A stretch of DNA of 64,000 bases from Elgaria multicarinata webbii (GCF_023053635.1 NC_086175.1:117130740-117194739); one strand, 5' to 3'; shown: positions 21,580-31,680, numbered from the stretch's first letter. A program made the numbers and translations. Notes: generated from the sequence alone by a model not told the origin.

Positions 21580-21799
21580 CAGTGGAGGCTGGTGGCTCCG
21601 ATTCAGGTGGGGCTATGAATCCAGCCTGGGTTTCAGTCTGAACCAGCCGGAACTCTAAGGGAGCTAACCAAGGTGTCGAACCTATTTTGGTGACAGGGTT
21701 CAGCGCCTTGGATAGCTCCTTTAGAGCTCTGTCCGATTCTGGCCGAAACCCAGAGTGGATTCACAGCCCCACCGGAATCGGAGCCACCAGCCTCCGCTG
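21580..21799. mobile_element. hAT-type MITE at CpG-island edge
   Basis: Termini CAGTGGAGGCTGGTGGCTCC and GGAGCCACCAGCCTCCGCTG are near-perfect inverted repeats, with inner arms 'tagctcctttagagctctg' and 'aactctaagggagctaacc'. 220 bp. The 8-bp TSD is not clean here, but the sister copy at 42651-42825 has a perfect one. It ends about 880 bp upstream of the PDGFD start codon. Confidence 0.75.
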
Positions 21800-22677
21800 T
21801 GGATGCAGATACCGATTCGCTGGGCGCCCAGATGCGAGGGGAGGTGGGCGGCCTGGGCGGCTGCATTGCAGGCCCTCGCGTCCCTCTCTGCCCAACCGCG
21901 CTCCGTCCGGCGGCTCCAGCGCCCTGCCTGCTTTGGCTCCGTGGCCGGCGGCGCCTTGTGCCGCCGCCTCTTTCCCTCCCTGCCCAGCCGTCGCCGGCGT
22001 GTTTTCCTTCCGAATGAGAAAGAGCGGGGGCGGGGGAGCGCCTCCCGCGATCGCTCCAGCCTTCCGGGCCGAGCGCCGCCTGCCCCTCGCGGCGATGCAC
22101 CGGCGCCTCCGGGGGCTGAGCGACTCCCTCCGCCGCTTCTGGTCTCTCTCAAGCCAGGAAGTTTCTCTCCCCCGTCCGTCCGTCCCTCCCCCCACAAAAA
22201 AAAAGTCTTGGGAAAGTCTCAGGCACCGCTGCAGATCGGCCAAACCATATAACCGGGGGGGAAGGGGGCAACCCATCCCGGCAAGCGTAGACGGCGAGGG
22301 GGGCGTTGCAGCCGGCCGTTTGCCAACTCTCTCTCTCTCTCTCTCTCCCCCCCCGGCAGCCCGCAGCGTGGATGCGCGGAGCCAGCTCCCCACTTTGAGA
22401 ACCACTTTTCTTTCCGGCTCTGCAGGAGAGGTGGCGGAGACAACCTGTCTGTCTCGCTGGCCCTTGGCAACGAAAGTTTCTCCTCTTCTCATCCCCGAGG
22501 CCGCTTTGCCAAAGTTCCTTCCCCCCCTCGGCAGCATCCTCGGGAGAGCAGATCGAGAAAGGGGCCAAGGGAGACGCGTGTGCGGGAGGCGGTGCGCCCG
22601 CGCGCCTCGTGGACGAGGAGACCTTCCGTTGGGAAGAAGATCCCCCTTCTCGTGCCAAGCAGCGCCAAGGGTCCCCG

Positions 22678-22807
22678 ATGCAACTCCTCGCGCCTTTCCT
22701 CCTGTGCGTTGTAGCCGGCGCCGGCTTTTGCAACCGACAGGGTTCCGCGGCTGGCACGCAGAGCGGATCTATCCGAGCCTTGCGCGCCTCGAACCTGCGG
22801 AGAGATG
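22678..22807 (+). CDS. PDGFD: PDGFD exon 1 (partial CDS, N-terminus)
   Basis: Platelet-derived growth factor D is a secreted, latent CUB-PDGF homodimer. After proteolytic removal of the CUB domain it activates PDGFR-beta on mesenchymal and vascular cells. This exon gives 43 residues plus one base. Residues 1-18 (MQLLAPFLLCVVAGAGFC) look like a signal peptide. Residues 29-43 (SGSIRALRASNLRRD) match human PDGF-D 'SASIKALRNANLRRD' from memory, at 11 of 15 positions and the same distance from the N-terminus (human exon-1 part 41 residues). ATG 22678 is the first in-frame ATG after the stop at 22396-22398; its context (cccgATGc) is weak. The exon ends G|GTGAGT, phase 1, so the next codon can be Glu as in human RRDE. 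The signal peptide is diverged from human, as expected. The other exons (CUB, PDGF/VEGF domain) lie beyond the window. Confidence 0.92.
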
Positions 22808-22813
22808 GTGAGT
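22808..22813 (+). promoter_or_regulatory. Splice donor of PDGFD exon 1
   Basis: GATG|GTGAGT is a near-consensus 5' splice site placed where the conserved reading (..NLRRD) ends. Read-through would give only GECLLSPDFC and then a stop. Confidence 0.9.
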
Positions 22814-23257
22814 GCCTGCTTTCTCCCGACTTTTGTTAATGATGTGTGAAATTGACCAGGCGGACGCCAAAAGCTTTGGAGGTGGTGATGGAAAGGCGCC
22901 CTCTGGAAGTACTCTAAAGTGGTGCAACCTCAGCAGAGAGGAATGATGAGAAGAAGGGAACCGGGTCTGTGTGCGGATGCAGGCGACTCCTCTTCCACAC
23001 ACACACATGACTTTTAGGGCTGCCGCACGCACATGACACATTTCCTACATAAAATGCAAATTGCCACGTGGTGGGGGGACGGGAAGCATGACGTTCTTGC
23101 TGGGATGCCAGGTGCAGCTTCCCTGTGGTTGAACACCCTACGTGTGAGTTTTCCATAGGTGTTGATCATGGACTTGGTCTCTTCCCCCCTGCCTTTCCCA
23201 ACCCCCATATCTGGAAGTGTGTTCTGCATAAGAAATGCATAACTTGCACATCATGCA

Positions 23258-23399
23258 CATGATGTAGTGGACGGTGTCCTGGAAGTTTATGCCAGAATAA
23301 ATGTCTTTAAGGTGCCGCATAACTTGTGAAAGCAAGTGACAACGGGTTGTAGTCCTTAAAAGTTTATGCCATGAGAAATTTCCAGTCTTCAGAGTGCAA
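23258..23399 (+). mobile_element. Tandem degenerate hammerhead/Penelope-like tails
   Basis: Two copies, 77 bp apart, of a pattern seen whole in Penelope-like elements: CTGATGA core, stem II, GAAA core, 'gcttatgcc', 'aataaat..gtctttaaggtgcc'. Copy 1 (23258-23320) has GATGTAGTGGACGGTGTCC (stem GGAC/GTCC), then tgGAAG and TTTATGCCAGAATAAATG. Copy 2 (23329-23399) has GTGACAACGGGTTGTAGTCC, then AAAAGTTTATGCCATGAG. Both cores are changed, so neither should cleave. Tandem hammerheads are a known trait of Penelope-like retroelements. Confidence 0.5.
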
Positions 23400-24577
23400 A
23401 CAACTGCAAGCACTTGTGAGCTTGTCAGCCCTGCCGCCCCGCCCATTTTCCTGTTTTGGGTTGGAAAATAGGGTGCACTTACTTGGCACACTGACTTGGG
23501 AGTGTGCCCCATTGAGTAGGGCTTACTTTTTAAAAAAACAACATCAACAACAACACAAAAACCCATGCATGGGATGGGGCTGTGGGCACTGCTACGTCTA
23601 CTTCCAGATCAAGCTTTTATTGCGCAATCGCCCTGACTCATTCATGAATTTTGACCTGTGGGAGGGCGTCCGTGTGTAAACATTCCATTGCCCCTTCTGC
23701 CTTTTTTTCTTGTCTGAAAAACATTCCTTAAGGATGGAAAAGATAGAACAGCTGCTCAATACCTTTTGATGGAGAGTGCCAGAAGTCCTCCATCTGGAAG
23801 CATAGTAAAAGACTATAGTAAAGACAGAGTGAAAGACCTAATAAATAAATAAATAAAACTACAGGTCCAGGAAGTGGAGAAAACAGGCCCCTTTTTCATA
23901 TACCTCTTCTCTCTCGCTCGCTCTCTTTCTCACAGACTTACACACTCCTGCAAAAGTTGGAGGGACTGTTGTGCAGCCCATATTAGCTCTGAAATCAAGT
24001 ACATTCATTGTATGGACAGGTGGAAATCTAGAAGCGCACATGTTTAATATACCGGAGGATGTAATATACTACATCCAAATCCCTCAGAAGTCACACGCAG
24101 GATCACTTCACCCATTACGAATTCCTACATGGAAAACACTTCTGTGGATGAGCATGCATGAAACCAGTGTGTCAATTGTCATGTATCCAAAACATACAGC
24201 AATTCCACAGTGTGCGTACGTGACAGGGATGCTCTGGGGAAGCTGCAGCCACTCAGTGGCTTCTAGATGCATAAATCCACAGCGAGTCACATGCATGTAG
24301 GGAAAATAAAAAAGTAGGAAGGGGCCTAGAGATAAACCTTTATGCTCACCAAGTGGTGGGAATCCAGTGGCAAGTCTTATGAAGTAGTAACCCCAAGGAC
24401 TTAAGGGGGACACTGGGGCTCAAACCTGCCTACTTTGCTTGACCCTTCGGCCTAGAAAATTTGCCCAGCAGGATAAGGAGCCAAGCGTCCAAAACCCATG
24501 TGTTTTGCATGCTCAAGATCTCAGATTCAGTTACAGATCTCTTCAGTCGAGCAATAGGGAAAGACCTCTTCCTATAG
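23400..24577. other. Intronic stretch, no gene
   Basis: Contains a part of the short GCAATCCTAT-type repeat (23505-23530, 'gccccattgagtagggctta') and an (AAAT)n bit at about 23840. Otherwise unassigned. Confidence 0.4.
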
Positions 24578-24713
24578 CAGACTCCCCCAACCAGCCACCC
24601 TCCGGATATGTTAGACTGCAACTCCCATTTCTCAGCAAGCAATGCACCATTGTGGCTGGGGATGATGGGAGCTGTAACCCAACACACTTGGACAGTATCA
24701 GGTTAGGAGGAGG
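24578..24713. mobile_element. hAT-type MITE, CAGCCTTCC family, diverged
   Basis: 'cagactcccccaaccagcc', 'agactgcaactcccat', centre 'caccattgtggctgggga', inverted 'gggagctgtaacccaacaca' and 'caggttaggaggagg' follow the layout of 38261-38390. Confidence 0.6.
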
Positions 24714-24719
24714 CTATCA

Positions 24720-24931
24720 TGGCTACTACTCCTGATGGCTATATGTTTCCTCCATTACGAGAGGCAGCGGGCCTATGTACACCTGTGTGCTGGGGAACAT
24801 GGGTGAGAAGGTGCTGTTTCACTCATGTCCTGCTTGTGGGTTTCCTGTGGGCAGCTGATTGGCCACTGTGTTAACAGGATGCTGAACTAGATGGACTTTT
24901 GGTCTGATACAACATGGCTCTTCTTATGTTC

Positions 24932-24935
<4 letters not shown>
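24720..24935 (+). mobile_element. CR1/L3-like LINE 3' end
   Basis: 'tggctactactcctgatggc', 'gtgctggggaacatgggtga', 'gttaacaggatgctgaacta' and 'gatacaacatggctcttctt' then ATGTTCTA. It abuts the L2 tail at 24936 directly. Confidence 0.8.
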
Positions 24936-24980
<45 letters not shown>

Positions 24981-25557
24981 TATATAGCACCAACAGTGTA
25001 CTTGGTGCTGTACAAAATATACAAATAAAACAGCGATACCCTGCCATAGGCTTACAATCTAAAATCACATTAAAACATATGAAGGGGGGAAAGGGTTCAC
25101 AAAACAGAAATAAGAGAATAATCATAGTAATAAGAACAGTAAATCAAGCTAAAATACCAAAAGCTATTGAAAACAAATGAGTTTTCAAATGCGTTTTAAA
25201 ATCTACAATGGAACTCGTGGTACGTAGTTGCTCTGGAAGAGCATTCCAAGCCAACGGGGCAGCCAGAGAGAATGGGTGAAGCCGGGCAAGAGAGATAGAA
25301 ATTCTTGGGCAGGAGAGCAACATAACATTTGAAGAACGGATGGTACGAGGGGGATGGTAGAGTGAAATGAGAGAGGAAAGATAAGAAGGTGCAAGACCAT
25401 GACATGCTTTGAATGTCAGCAAAAGAAGCTTATACTGAATTCTATATGGGATCGGAAGCCAATGAAGAGATTTCAACAAAGGAGAAACATGGTCATAACG
25501 ATGTCCTATAGAGCTTCTTTCAAGTTGGAATGGATAGTTCTGGGCTAGATGCACCAA
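24936..25557 (-). mobile_element. L2-clade LINE 3' end, ATT tail
   Basis: The minus frame 25557-25144 gives the ORF2 C-terminus: HDHV-like RYDHVSPLLKSLHWLPIPYR, IQYKLLLLTFKACHGLAPSY, LSSLISLYHPPRTIRSSNVM, HPFSLAAPLAWNALPEQLRT, FKTHLKTHLFSIAF. The 3' UTR ends 'tatagcaccaacagtgtact' and an (ATT)n tail at 24936-24981. 5' truncated. Sister copies at 30286-31098 and 56520-57013. Confidence 0.85.
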
Positions 25558-25616
25558 CAGTGTGGCTAAGACAACTCCCTGTGCTCATATGACACATAGT
25601 TCCACAGGTATTAGGG

Positions 25617-25735
25617 TTACGTCTGTCACCTCCAGAATATCATCCATCCATCTTGCCCTTGGTCGGCCCCTCTTCCTTTTGCCTTCCACTTTCCCTAGCA
25701 TCAGCACCTTCTCCAGGGTATCCTTTTGGTCCATC
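25617..25735 (-). mobile_element. BovB LINE fragment
   Basis: The minus frame reads KDTLEKVLMLGKVEGKRKRG then RPRARWMDDILEVTDV, corresponding to residues near the end of the BovB at 19540-20245. Both ends are broken. Confidence 0.8.
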
Positions 25736-26629
25736 AGTAGGACCAACCAAAATACCTCAAAAGTATGCAAGCTTTCAAGTTTCCCACAACTCTGTGTCAA
25801 GCCAGGTGGTTCAAAAAGCAGGGAATGTTGTCACTGTCAGGTCTGTAGTTTAGTTCCCATCTCAAAATGGAGATGTGCAGATCGACTGAATCACTGGTAG
25901 GCATAGCACAATACCATTTGATCGATCGCGTTAGCAGCGCATTCTGGAAGAAAGAAGCAATGGCTCAACTCCATTTCCTACCAGCAGTTGTGCCTTGCCC
26001 CCATGGCCAGCGGGCTACGGCCTAGCACTACAATCAATCCCAGTTTAAAGTTAGCTTTGGCCTCAAATTGGCAGGGCATTTGCATTCCCGCCAGGGAGTT
26101 GGAAAGTATGATTGATATTGTGGTCATCTGTGTACTGGGCTGGCCCTCTTCCAGTGGTGCATCTGGGACTGGACATTGGGGCCAAAATCCAGGACCCCAC
26201 AGCCCAGGCATCCTTCAAAGGACTACTTAGAGGGCGGCATGAGGTTATGAGGGCATCAGGGCAGCAGAAGCAAACTCCATTTTATTCCAGATAATGCTAT
26301 GATTTAAGTAAGTTTAAAATGCAAAACTGCACAGTTGTCTTGTTATTGTTCTAACATATCAGGAAGACAAAGAAGAAGAGGAGAAATGTTGTTTGTTTGC
26401 TTCAAAACCAAAATAATATAAATGGATGTCAACACTCCCCCTGCCCCCAAGATCATTAAGGCTGCAATCCTATCAGCATGGCCATATGCCTCCGAACTCG
26501 GAAGCATTCGGCCACCCACTGTGGTTGTTTCTATGCCAGCTGCAAGGGGAGGGGGCAGTGACCACAGATTCCTGGCTCCGATGTCAGAGTGCTGTCTCTG
26601 ACCTCCGAGACAGGAAGCCAAAATATCCT
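25736..26629. other. Unassigned intronic stretch
   Basis: No gene seen. Short open frames on both strands lack domains. 26456-26475 carries a 'gctgcaatcctatcagcatg' piece of the short palindromic repeat. Confidence 0.4.
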
Positions 26630-26703
26630 ATTTATTTATTTATTTATTTGTTGCATTTTTATAGCGCCCAATAGCTGAAGCTCTCTGGGCTGTTTACAGT
26701 GCC
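26630..26703 (-). mobile_element. L2 3' terminus only
   Basis: (TTTA)n then 'gcatttttatagcgcccaat' and 'gctgaagctctctgggctg'. Matches the last 70 bp or so of the L2 at 6563-7650. Confidence 0.75.
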
Positions 26704-26772
26704 CCTCCCCAATGCTGTCTAGGAGGCCATAGGATATCTGTGTTAGTCCAGGATCTAAAATTACTTAGCTGC

Positions 26773-26773
<1 letters not shown>

Positions 26774-26820
<47 letters not shown>

Positions 26821-27010
26821 TTCTTACCCGCCTCTCCCTCTGGATCGAGGCGGGGTACAACACAAATACAAAACACCATAAAATACATATAATTGATTAA
26901 AAACGTATAAAAGTAATACATTGTTAAAAGGCAGCACATTATTAAAAGGCATTTTAAAATTCAACTGGGTAGGCCTGCCGGAAGAGATCAGTCTTTATGG
27001 CTTTCTTAAA
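26774..27010 (-). mobile_element. L2-like LINE 3' end, TAA tail
   Basis: (TAA)n at 26774-26820, then 'cttacccgcctctccctctg'. On the minus strand the far end reads KKAIKTDLFRQAYP, a typical end of an L2-like ORF2 (..FK..LKT.LF..A). It is a different subfamily from the 'ccgcccaatagccgaagc' type. Confidence 0.6.
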
Positions 27011-27849
27011 TTATCTACAGATAGCATAATTCCACTGGCTTTTTTGTGTCAAAATATGCATAGGATTGTGTCCTTAATTGCTAACTGAGGAGAGGAGAGA
27101 AGATGGTTATTCTGAGTTTACCCTGTGAGCATGGTATGAGCTAAGGAAAGAATATCTTCTGAAGCAAGAGTAGGGACAGCGCTAAGTGGTTGTAGTTGCT
27201 GCTCAGCTTTGACCCGGACCCCAGAGAGGTTGGCTTTAATTTCCCTGTTATTTTCTGCAATTTCTTCTTGGAAGAACATAAGGAGAAGAGCCCTACTGGA
27301 ATAGATTGAAGATCTGTGGAACATTTTGCAAATACCATTCATAAGTAGCAAGAGGGGAAAGGAACCCCCAGCTGCAAACTTCTCTGTGGAAATTCAGGCA
27401 CATTTCCAGGGATTCTTGATTAAACCGAACTTGACTGTATAGTAAACTTCTGAAATAAGAGGTGCTTGGACTCAAGTTAGGTTCTGATCTCATCTCCCTG
27501 CCTCTTACTCAATATATAGTCTGCGTATGATCATAGGCACTCCTGCACGTTTCTCAAACTTTTTGGTGGCCACTTACGCATTGCCAAAAAAGAGGACAAA
27601 AGATTTGCCTATGGAAATGTATGTGTATAGGTGCAAATTTAGAAAGAATAACTATTCTTTAAATAGGAATACAAGACTTCTCACCCTAGTGGAGCAGACG
27701 GACCAGGGGTCCTGTTGTACCTGCTCAGTCTGCTGTCCAGGTACTAAGTGTTGATGGGGAACTCTATGCCCCTGCTGTTCACTTCTTATGGTGCTTTGAC
27801 TTGAAATTGGAATTGGACAGGACAGCTTTTCAAAAAAGGGCAACTTCCT
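27011..27849. other. Unassigned intronic stretch
   Basis: Begins with a trace of the short repeat (atgcataggattgtgtcctt). No gene or element ends found. Confidence 0.4.
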
Positions 27850-28085
27850 GGAGGAGAAAGCTATCAATGGCTACTAGCCCTGATGGTTGTGTGCTACTTC
27901 CACTATTCTAGGCGGTAAGCCTGTGTGCACCAGTTGCTGGGGAACATGGGTGGGAGGGTGCTGCTGCACTATGTCCTGCTTTGTTGGTCCCTGGCTGACG
28001 GCTGGTTGGCGACTGTGTGAACAGCGTACTGGACTAGATGGACCCTCAGTCTGATCCAGCAAGGCACTGCTTATGTTCTTATGTT
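27850..28085 (+). mobile_element. CR1/L3-like LINE 3' end
   Basis: 'ggagaaagctatcaatggct', 'gtgcaccagttgctggggaa', 'tggttggcgactgtgtgaac' and 'gatccagcaaggcactgctt', ending ATGTTCTTATGTTC. Confidence 0.85.
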
Positions 28086-28487
28086 CAAATAGAGGACTGT
28101 TCTCTGCCAGTTCTCCAAAATAGAGGACTCCCCTCTGTAAAGTAGGACCCCTGGCCACCGTATCTTAAACTTGCACAGCTTGTCATGTGCAATTGCATGC
28201 ATCCGCTTGCAGTTGCATGCCAGCATTAAGGGACAAAAGCACTGATTCCAGCAGTGACATCAGAAAAGGAATGGGATCGGACTGCTCCATCCCCCTTCCA
28301 AATCTCTTCGGAAGGTTTGGGGAACCTCATCAGAGCAGGGAAATATCATGAGAAGCTCAAAGCAGGAGCTTCTCCTCCCCCTTTCCCTGCCCCCAAAGTG
28401 CCCCATGGGAGTTCTCCTAGAGATAATGCCACTTGAAGGGTAGAGAAAGGGTGATTGTGTGCAGCTTGAATGCAGTCAAATCATGTT
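28086..28487. other. Unassigned intronic stretch
   Basis: No gene or clear repeat. 28088-28110 and 28118-28135 are similar ('aatagaggactgttctctgcca' / 'aatagaggactcccctctg'), a small local duplication. Confidence 0.4.
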
Positions 28488-28625
28488 GGAATATTTATTT
28501 ATTTTATTTCAGGTGATTTTTAGGATGCCTTTAAGGGCTGATGGCCTTCCTGATATTTCACACCTTCTCCATGGGGTCCCACAAGGGGGCCTAAAAATAA
28601 TTTGAAATGAAATAAATAAATATTC
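28488..28625. repeat. Foldback repeat, GGAATATTTATTTATT arms
   Basis: The left arm 'ggaatatttatttattttat' pairs with the right arm 'gaaataaataaatattcc', with a second pair 'tgatttttagg' / 'cctaaaaataa' inside. About 138 bp. No TSD could be assigned. Confidence 0.65.
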
Positions 28626-28784
28626 CAGCACTATGGATGATGCATTTGCTGCCACTCCAAAGACTAAGAATCTAGAGAGGTTGCATCCTGCCCTATACAG
28701 GGCTTCTAGAGCAATACCCTGGCACAGAAAACCTACAGCTGAAAAACTGGTAGTTTTTTTCTTTCTTTCTTAGTGGCATTGACA

Positions 28785-28984
28785 CAGCCTTCCCCAACAA
28801 TCAGTCAGACCGTTCTTTATTGTGTCGTAGCAAATTGCCATTATATACAAACATAGAATAAATCACTACACAGTTTAAAACACAGAATAAAACACTATAC
28901 AATTCCCATCATTCCTGGACATTGTCCATGCTAGCTGGGGCAGATAGGAGTTGTAGTACCAACACATATGGAGGAGGAAGGCTG
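28785..28984. mobile_element. hAT-type MITE with about 100-bp insertion
   Basis: Outer parts CAGCCTTCCCCAACAATCAG and, inverted, 'gttgtagtaccaacacatat..ggaggaggaaggctg' match the family at 38261-38390. Between them at about 28803-28905 lies an unrelated AT-rich segment (ttctttattgtgtcgtagca..) that the family lacks. Confidence 0.6.
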
Positions 28985-29904
28985 TGTGAAACCAGCTGAA
29001 TAGATTGCATCTCCTTTGTTTGTAAGGTATCAAACGGGAAACAAAGGCTCATAACAAGAAGAATGCCTTTAATTTCGCTCTAGAGGAATTTGGTGTGTGT
29101 GAGTGCCAATTGTTTTAAGCTGGCTGAGTGACAGAGAGCTACTCATCGCTCATGGGCTGCCCCTGTACTGCTGACTTTCTAAACATTCGGATGCCAAGAC
29201 TGGTATAAAACAACTTTGCACATTGCTCTCCCCTCCACCTCACCCCACCCCCAGGCCTGGCCTTGCATAGCTTTGCTGAGAAGCTGCAATTTTGTGGTGT
29301 CATAAGACTAAATGATTCAAGCGCAACAAAAAAGGGCTTTTTTTTCCAGACTGAGTTGTTTTGGGTTCTTTCTTTGATGGGGGTGGGTGGGAGATTGAGT
29401 GGAAGAGGGAATGCAGGGGTGTGTGTGAACACAGCGGTGAATACAGCGGTGAACACAGCCTCTCCCCCTCTCCCCGCTGTGTAAATATTAGGCATACGAG
29501 GATTTACAGCTGCAAACAGCTGGAATCCAATACTTCTCCACAGCAGATGTTTACTAAAGGAAGCCATCGAAGGACTAGTAGCACTTAAAGGTCTTAAATA
29601 AGGCCTCAAAGGTTGCAAGAAGTGTGTTATCTCTTGGATAGCGTCATTTCCCTTGGCCAATGAGCTCCTAGTCTCTCTCTCTCTCTCTCTCTTTGTCCAC
29701 TTACATCACCATCTTCTGAGGGCACAGCTGAATAGGATTTTCTCCCACTCCAAATTCAGCATTTTAACTCCAAACCAGCAAAGAGTTCCTTGGTTGAAAA
29801 AAAATAAAATAAAAGAGATGCAGTCTAGGATGGAATTAATCCAACACCAACAGCTGGTGGTTTTGTCTCTTGCGAACTTCACAGCCCACATTGCCTCCAC
29901 TGGG
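28985..29904. other. Unassigned intronic stretch
   Basis: Holds an 8-bp unit run 'acagcggtga(a/at)' near 29430-29458, a (CT)n run at 29669-29691, and no gene. Confidence 0.4.
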
Positions 29905-30262
29905 ATTCCCTAGTGGAGGCAACGAGTGAGAGGGCCTTCTCAGTGGTGGCCCGCCTATTATGGAATGATCTCCCCAACGAGGCTCGCCTGGCCTCGTTAT
30001 CTTTTCGGCACCAGGTCAAGACTTTTCTCTTCTCCCAGGCATTTAACAGCAATTAACAACGTATGCTCAGTGCTGTTGTTGTTTTTAATGGACCTCAGAA
30101 CTGTTGTTGTTTAAAATGGATATTGTTGTTTTATATTGTTGTTTTTATATTTTTGATGGTTTAAAATTTTGTGTACTCTTTAATGTTCACTGTTTTTAAC
30201 TTTTGTAAATCTCCCAGAGAGCTTCGGCTATGGGGAGGTATATAAATGTAATAAATAAATAA
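29905..30262 (+). mobile_element. L2-clade LINE 3' end
   Basis: Plus strand: 'gagagggccttctcagtggt' (RAFSVV), 'tggaatgatctccccaacga' (WNDLPNE), 'caggtcaagacttttctctt' (QVKTFLF), then a 3' UTR with 'cagagagcttcggctatggg' and an (AAAT)n tail at 30249. Nearly the same layout as 55500-56028. Confidence 0.8.
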
Positions 30263-30284
30263 ATTCTGCCGATGGCACAAAGGG

Positions 30285-30285
<1 letters not shown>

Positions 30286-30336
<51 letters not shown>

Positions 30337-31098
30337 TATTTATTTATATAGCACCATCGATGTACATGGTGCTGCACAGACCACACAGTAAATAGCAAGA
30401 CCCTGCCGCATAGGCTTACAATCTAATAAAGTTGCAGTAAACAATAAGGAGGGAAAGAGAATGCAAACAGGCACAGGGAAGTGTAAACAGGCACCGGGTA
30501 GGGTGAAGCTAACAGTATAGAGTCAGAACAAACTCAAAGTTTAAAAGCTATAGGGAAAAGAAAAGTTTTTAGCTGAGTTTTAAAAGCTGTGATTGAGTTG
30601 GTAGTTCTCAAGTGTTCTGGAAGAGCGTTCCAGGCATGAGGGGCAGCAGAGGAAAAAGGACGAAGCCGAGTAAGGGAAGTGGAGGTCCTTGGGCAGGCGA
30701 GAAGCATGGCATCAGAGGAGCGAAGAGCACGAGCAGGGCAATAGTGTGAGATGAGAGAGGAGAGATAGGCAGGAGCTAGACCGTGAAAAGCTTTGAAGGT
30801 CAACAGGAGAAGTTTATATTGGATTCTGGAGTGAATTGGAAGCCAATGAAGAGATTTCAGAAGCGGAGTGACATGGTCAGAGTGGCGGGCCAGGAAGATG
30901 ATCTTAGCGGCAGAGTGGTGGACAGAGACCAGCGGACTGATGTGAGATGAGGGGAGGCCAGAGAGAAGGAGGTTGCAGTAGTCCAACCGAGAGATAACCA
31001 GTGCGTGAACGAGAGTCTTGGCAGAAGAGACAGACAAAAATGGTCGAATCCTGGCAATATTATACAGGAAGAAACGACAAGATTTAGCTACTGCCTCG
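30286..31098 (-). mobile_element. L2-clade LINE 3' end, ATT tail, long frame
   Basis: The minus frame runs without a stop from about 31098 to 30534: FFLYNIARIRPFLSVSSAKT, LVHALVISRLDYCNLLLSGL, HSDHVTPLLKSLHWLPIHSR, IQYKLLLLTFKAFHGLAPAY, LRPFSSAAPHAWNALPEHLR, FKTQLKTFLFPIAFKL. The 3' UTR ends at an (ATT)n(TTTA)n tail, 30286-30346. At about 31100 the LINE sequence stops where a different repeat starts. Confidence 0.85.
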
Positions 31099-31100
31099 AG

Positions 31101-31375
31101 CAGGGCTGGTGTCACGCCAGGCAGGCTCAGGCATCCGCCCAGCAGGGGCTCCGTGGCCTTCACCCTTGCAACGTGCTGGTTCACCTGCCTGCCTCTCACT
31201 CTGGCCATACTACAGTGGTGGTGCGAAGGAGGAGGAGCAGATGCCACGGCCTACTTGCTCTCTGCCTGTCAAGCAAGCAAGTGGTAGCAATGCTGAGGAA
31301 GAGGAGGAGGAGCCATAGCAGCTGGGAACAGTGGCGGGTGAGAAGGTAGACTCAACTCCGGGAAGGACTAACCCC
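31101..31375. mobile_element. Diverged hAT-like repeat, CAGGGCTGGTG end
   Basis: Begins CAGGGCTGGTGTCACGCCAG, similar to the terminus of the hAT at 52884-53178 (reverse of its right end: CAGGGCCGGTGCCAGACT). Internal blocks 'aagcaagtggtagcaatg' and 'gagccatagcagctggg' also occur at 61525-61590. The right terminus was not found. Confidence 0.5.
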
Positions 31376-31404
31376 AAGACTAACAGATTTATTTGGGCCT
31401 TTTC

Positions 31405-31680
31405 ATTTCATGTATTCATTTATTACATTTCTATACCATCCGTAGCCGAAGCTCTCTGGGCAGTTCACAAAAATTAAAAACCCACTCACACATTAAAATT
31501 CATTATACAATACAAAGTATAAAACCATTTACATAATCGAAACATATAAACAGACAGCGCACACACACAGGCAACATATATCTAAAAAACATTTTGTTTT
31601 AAAACAACACCAACAACAATCAATCAATCAACCAAAGACAATCCAGGACCTGATTAAAAGCTCTTTATATGCTGACAAAT
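31405..31680 (-). mobile_element. L2 LINE 3' UTR fragment
   Basis: 'ttattacatttctataccat', 'cgaagctctctgggcagttc', then the AT-rich 'aaaattaaaaacccactcac' stretch, parallel to 6597-6760 of the L2 there. Confidence 0.7.

Larger units (their letters stand above)
21830..22830 (+). promoter_or_regulatory. CpG-island promoter and 5' UTR of PDGFD
   Basis: About 1 kb of high GC with dense CpG dinucleotides, unlike the AT-rich, CpG-poor flanks. It spans the PDGFD start codon and first splice donor. GC-box-like words occur (GCGGGGGCGGGG near 22025), as does a (CT)n tract at about 22325-22346 followed by C9. No convincing TATA box was placed, so dispersed CpG-type initiation is likely and the start site is unknown. 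Long open frames on both strands across this island are products of stop-codon scarcity, not genes. Confidence 0.75.

Noticed and set aside
22609-22677. Upstream in-frame extension of PDGFD beginning at a GTG
   Set aside because: There is no ATG between the in-frame stop at 22396-22398 and 22678. The extension lacks signal-peptide character.
21687-22811. 374-residue open frame on plus and several 150-260-residue frames on minus across the CpG island
   Set aside because: Stop codons are rare in CpG-rich DNA. The frames are Arg/Pro/Ala-rich without domains, and only the 22678-22807 stretch, in one other frame, matches a known protein.
29139-29660. 173-residue minus frame
   Set aside because: No domain recognised. 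Part reads a short 'acagcggtga' repeat as AVFTAVFTAVFT.
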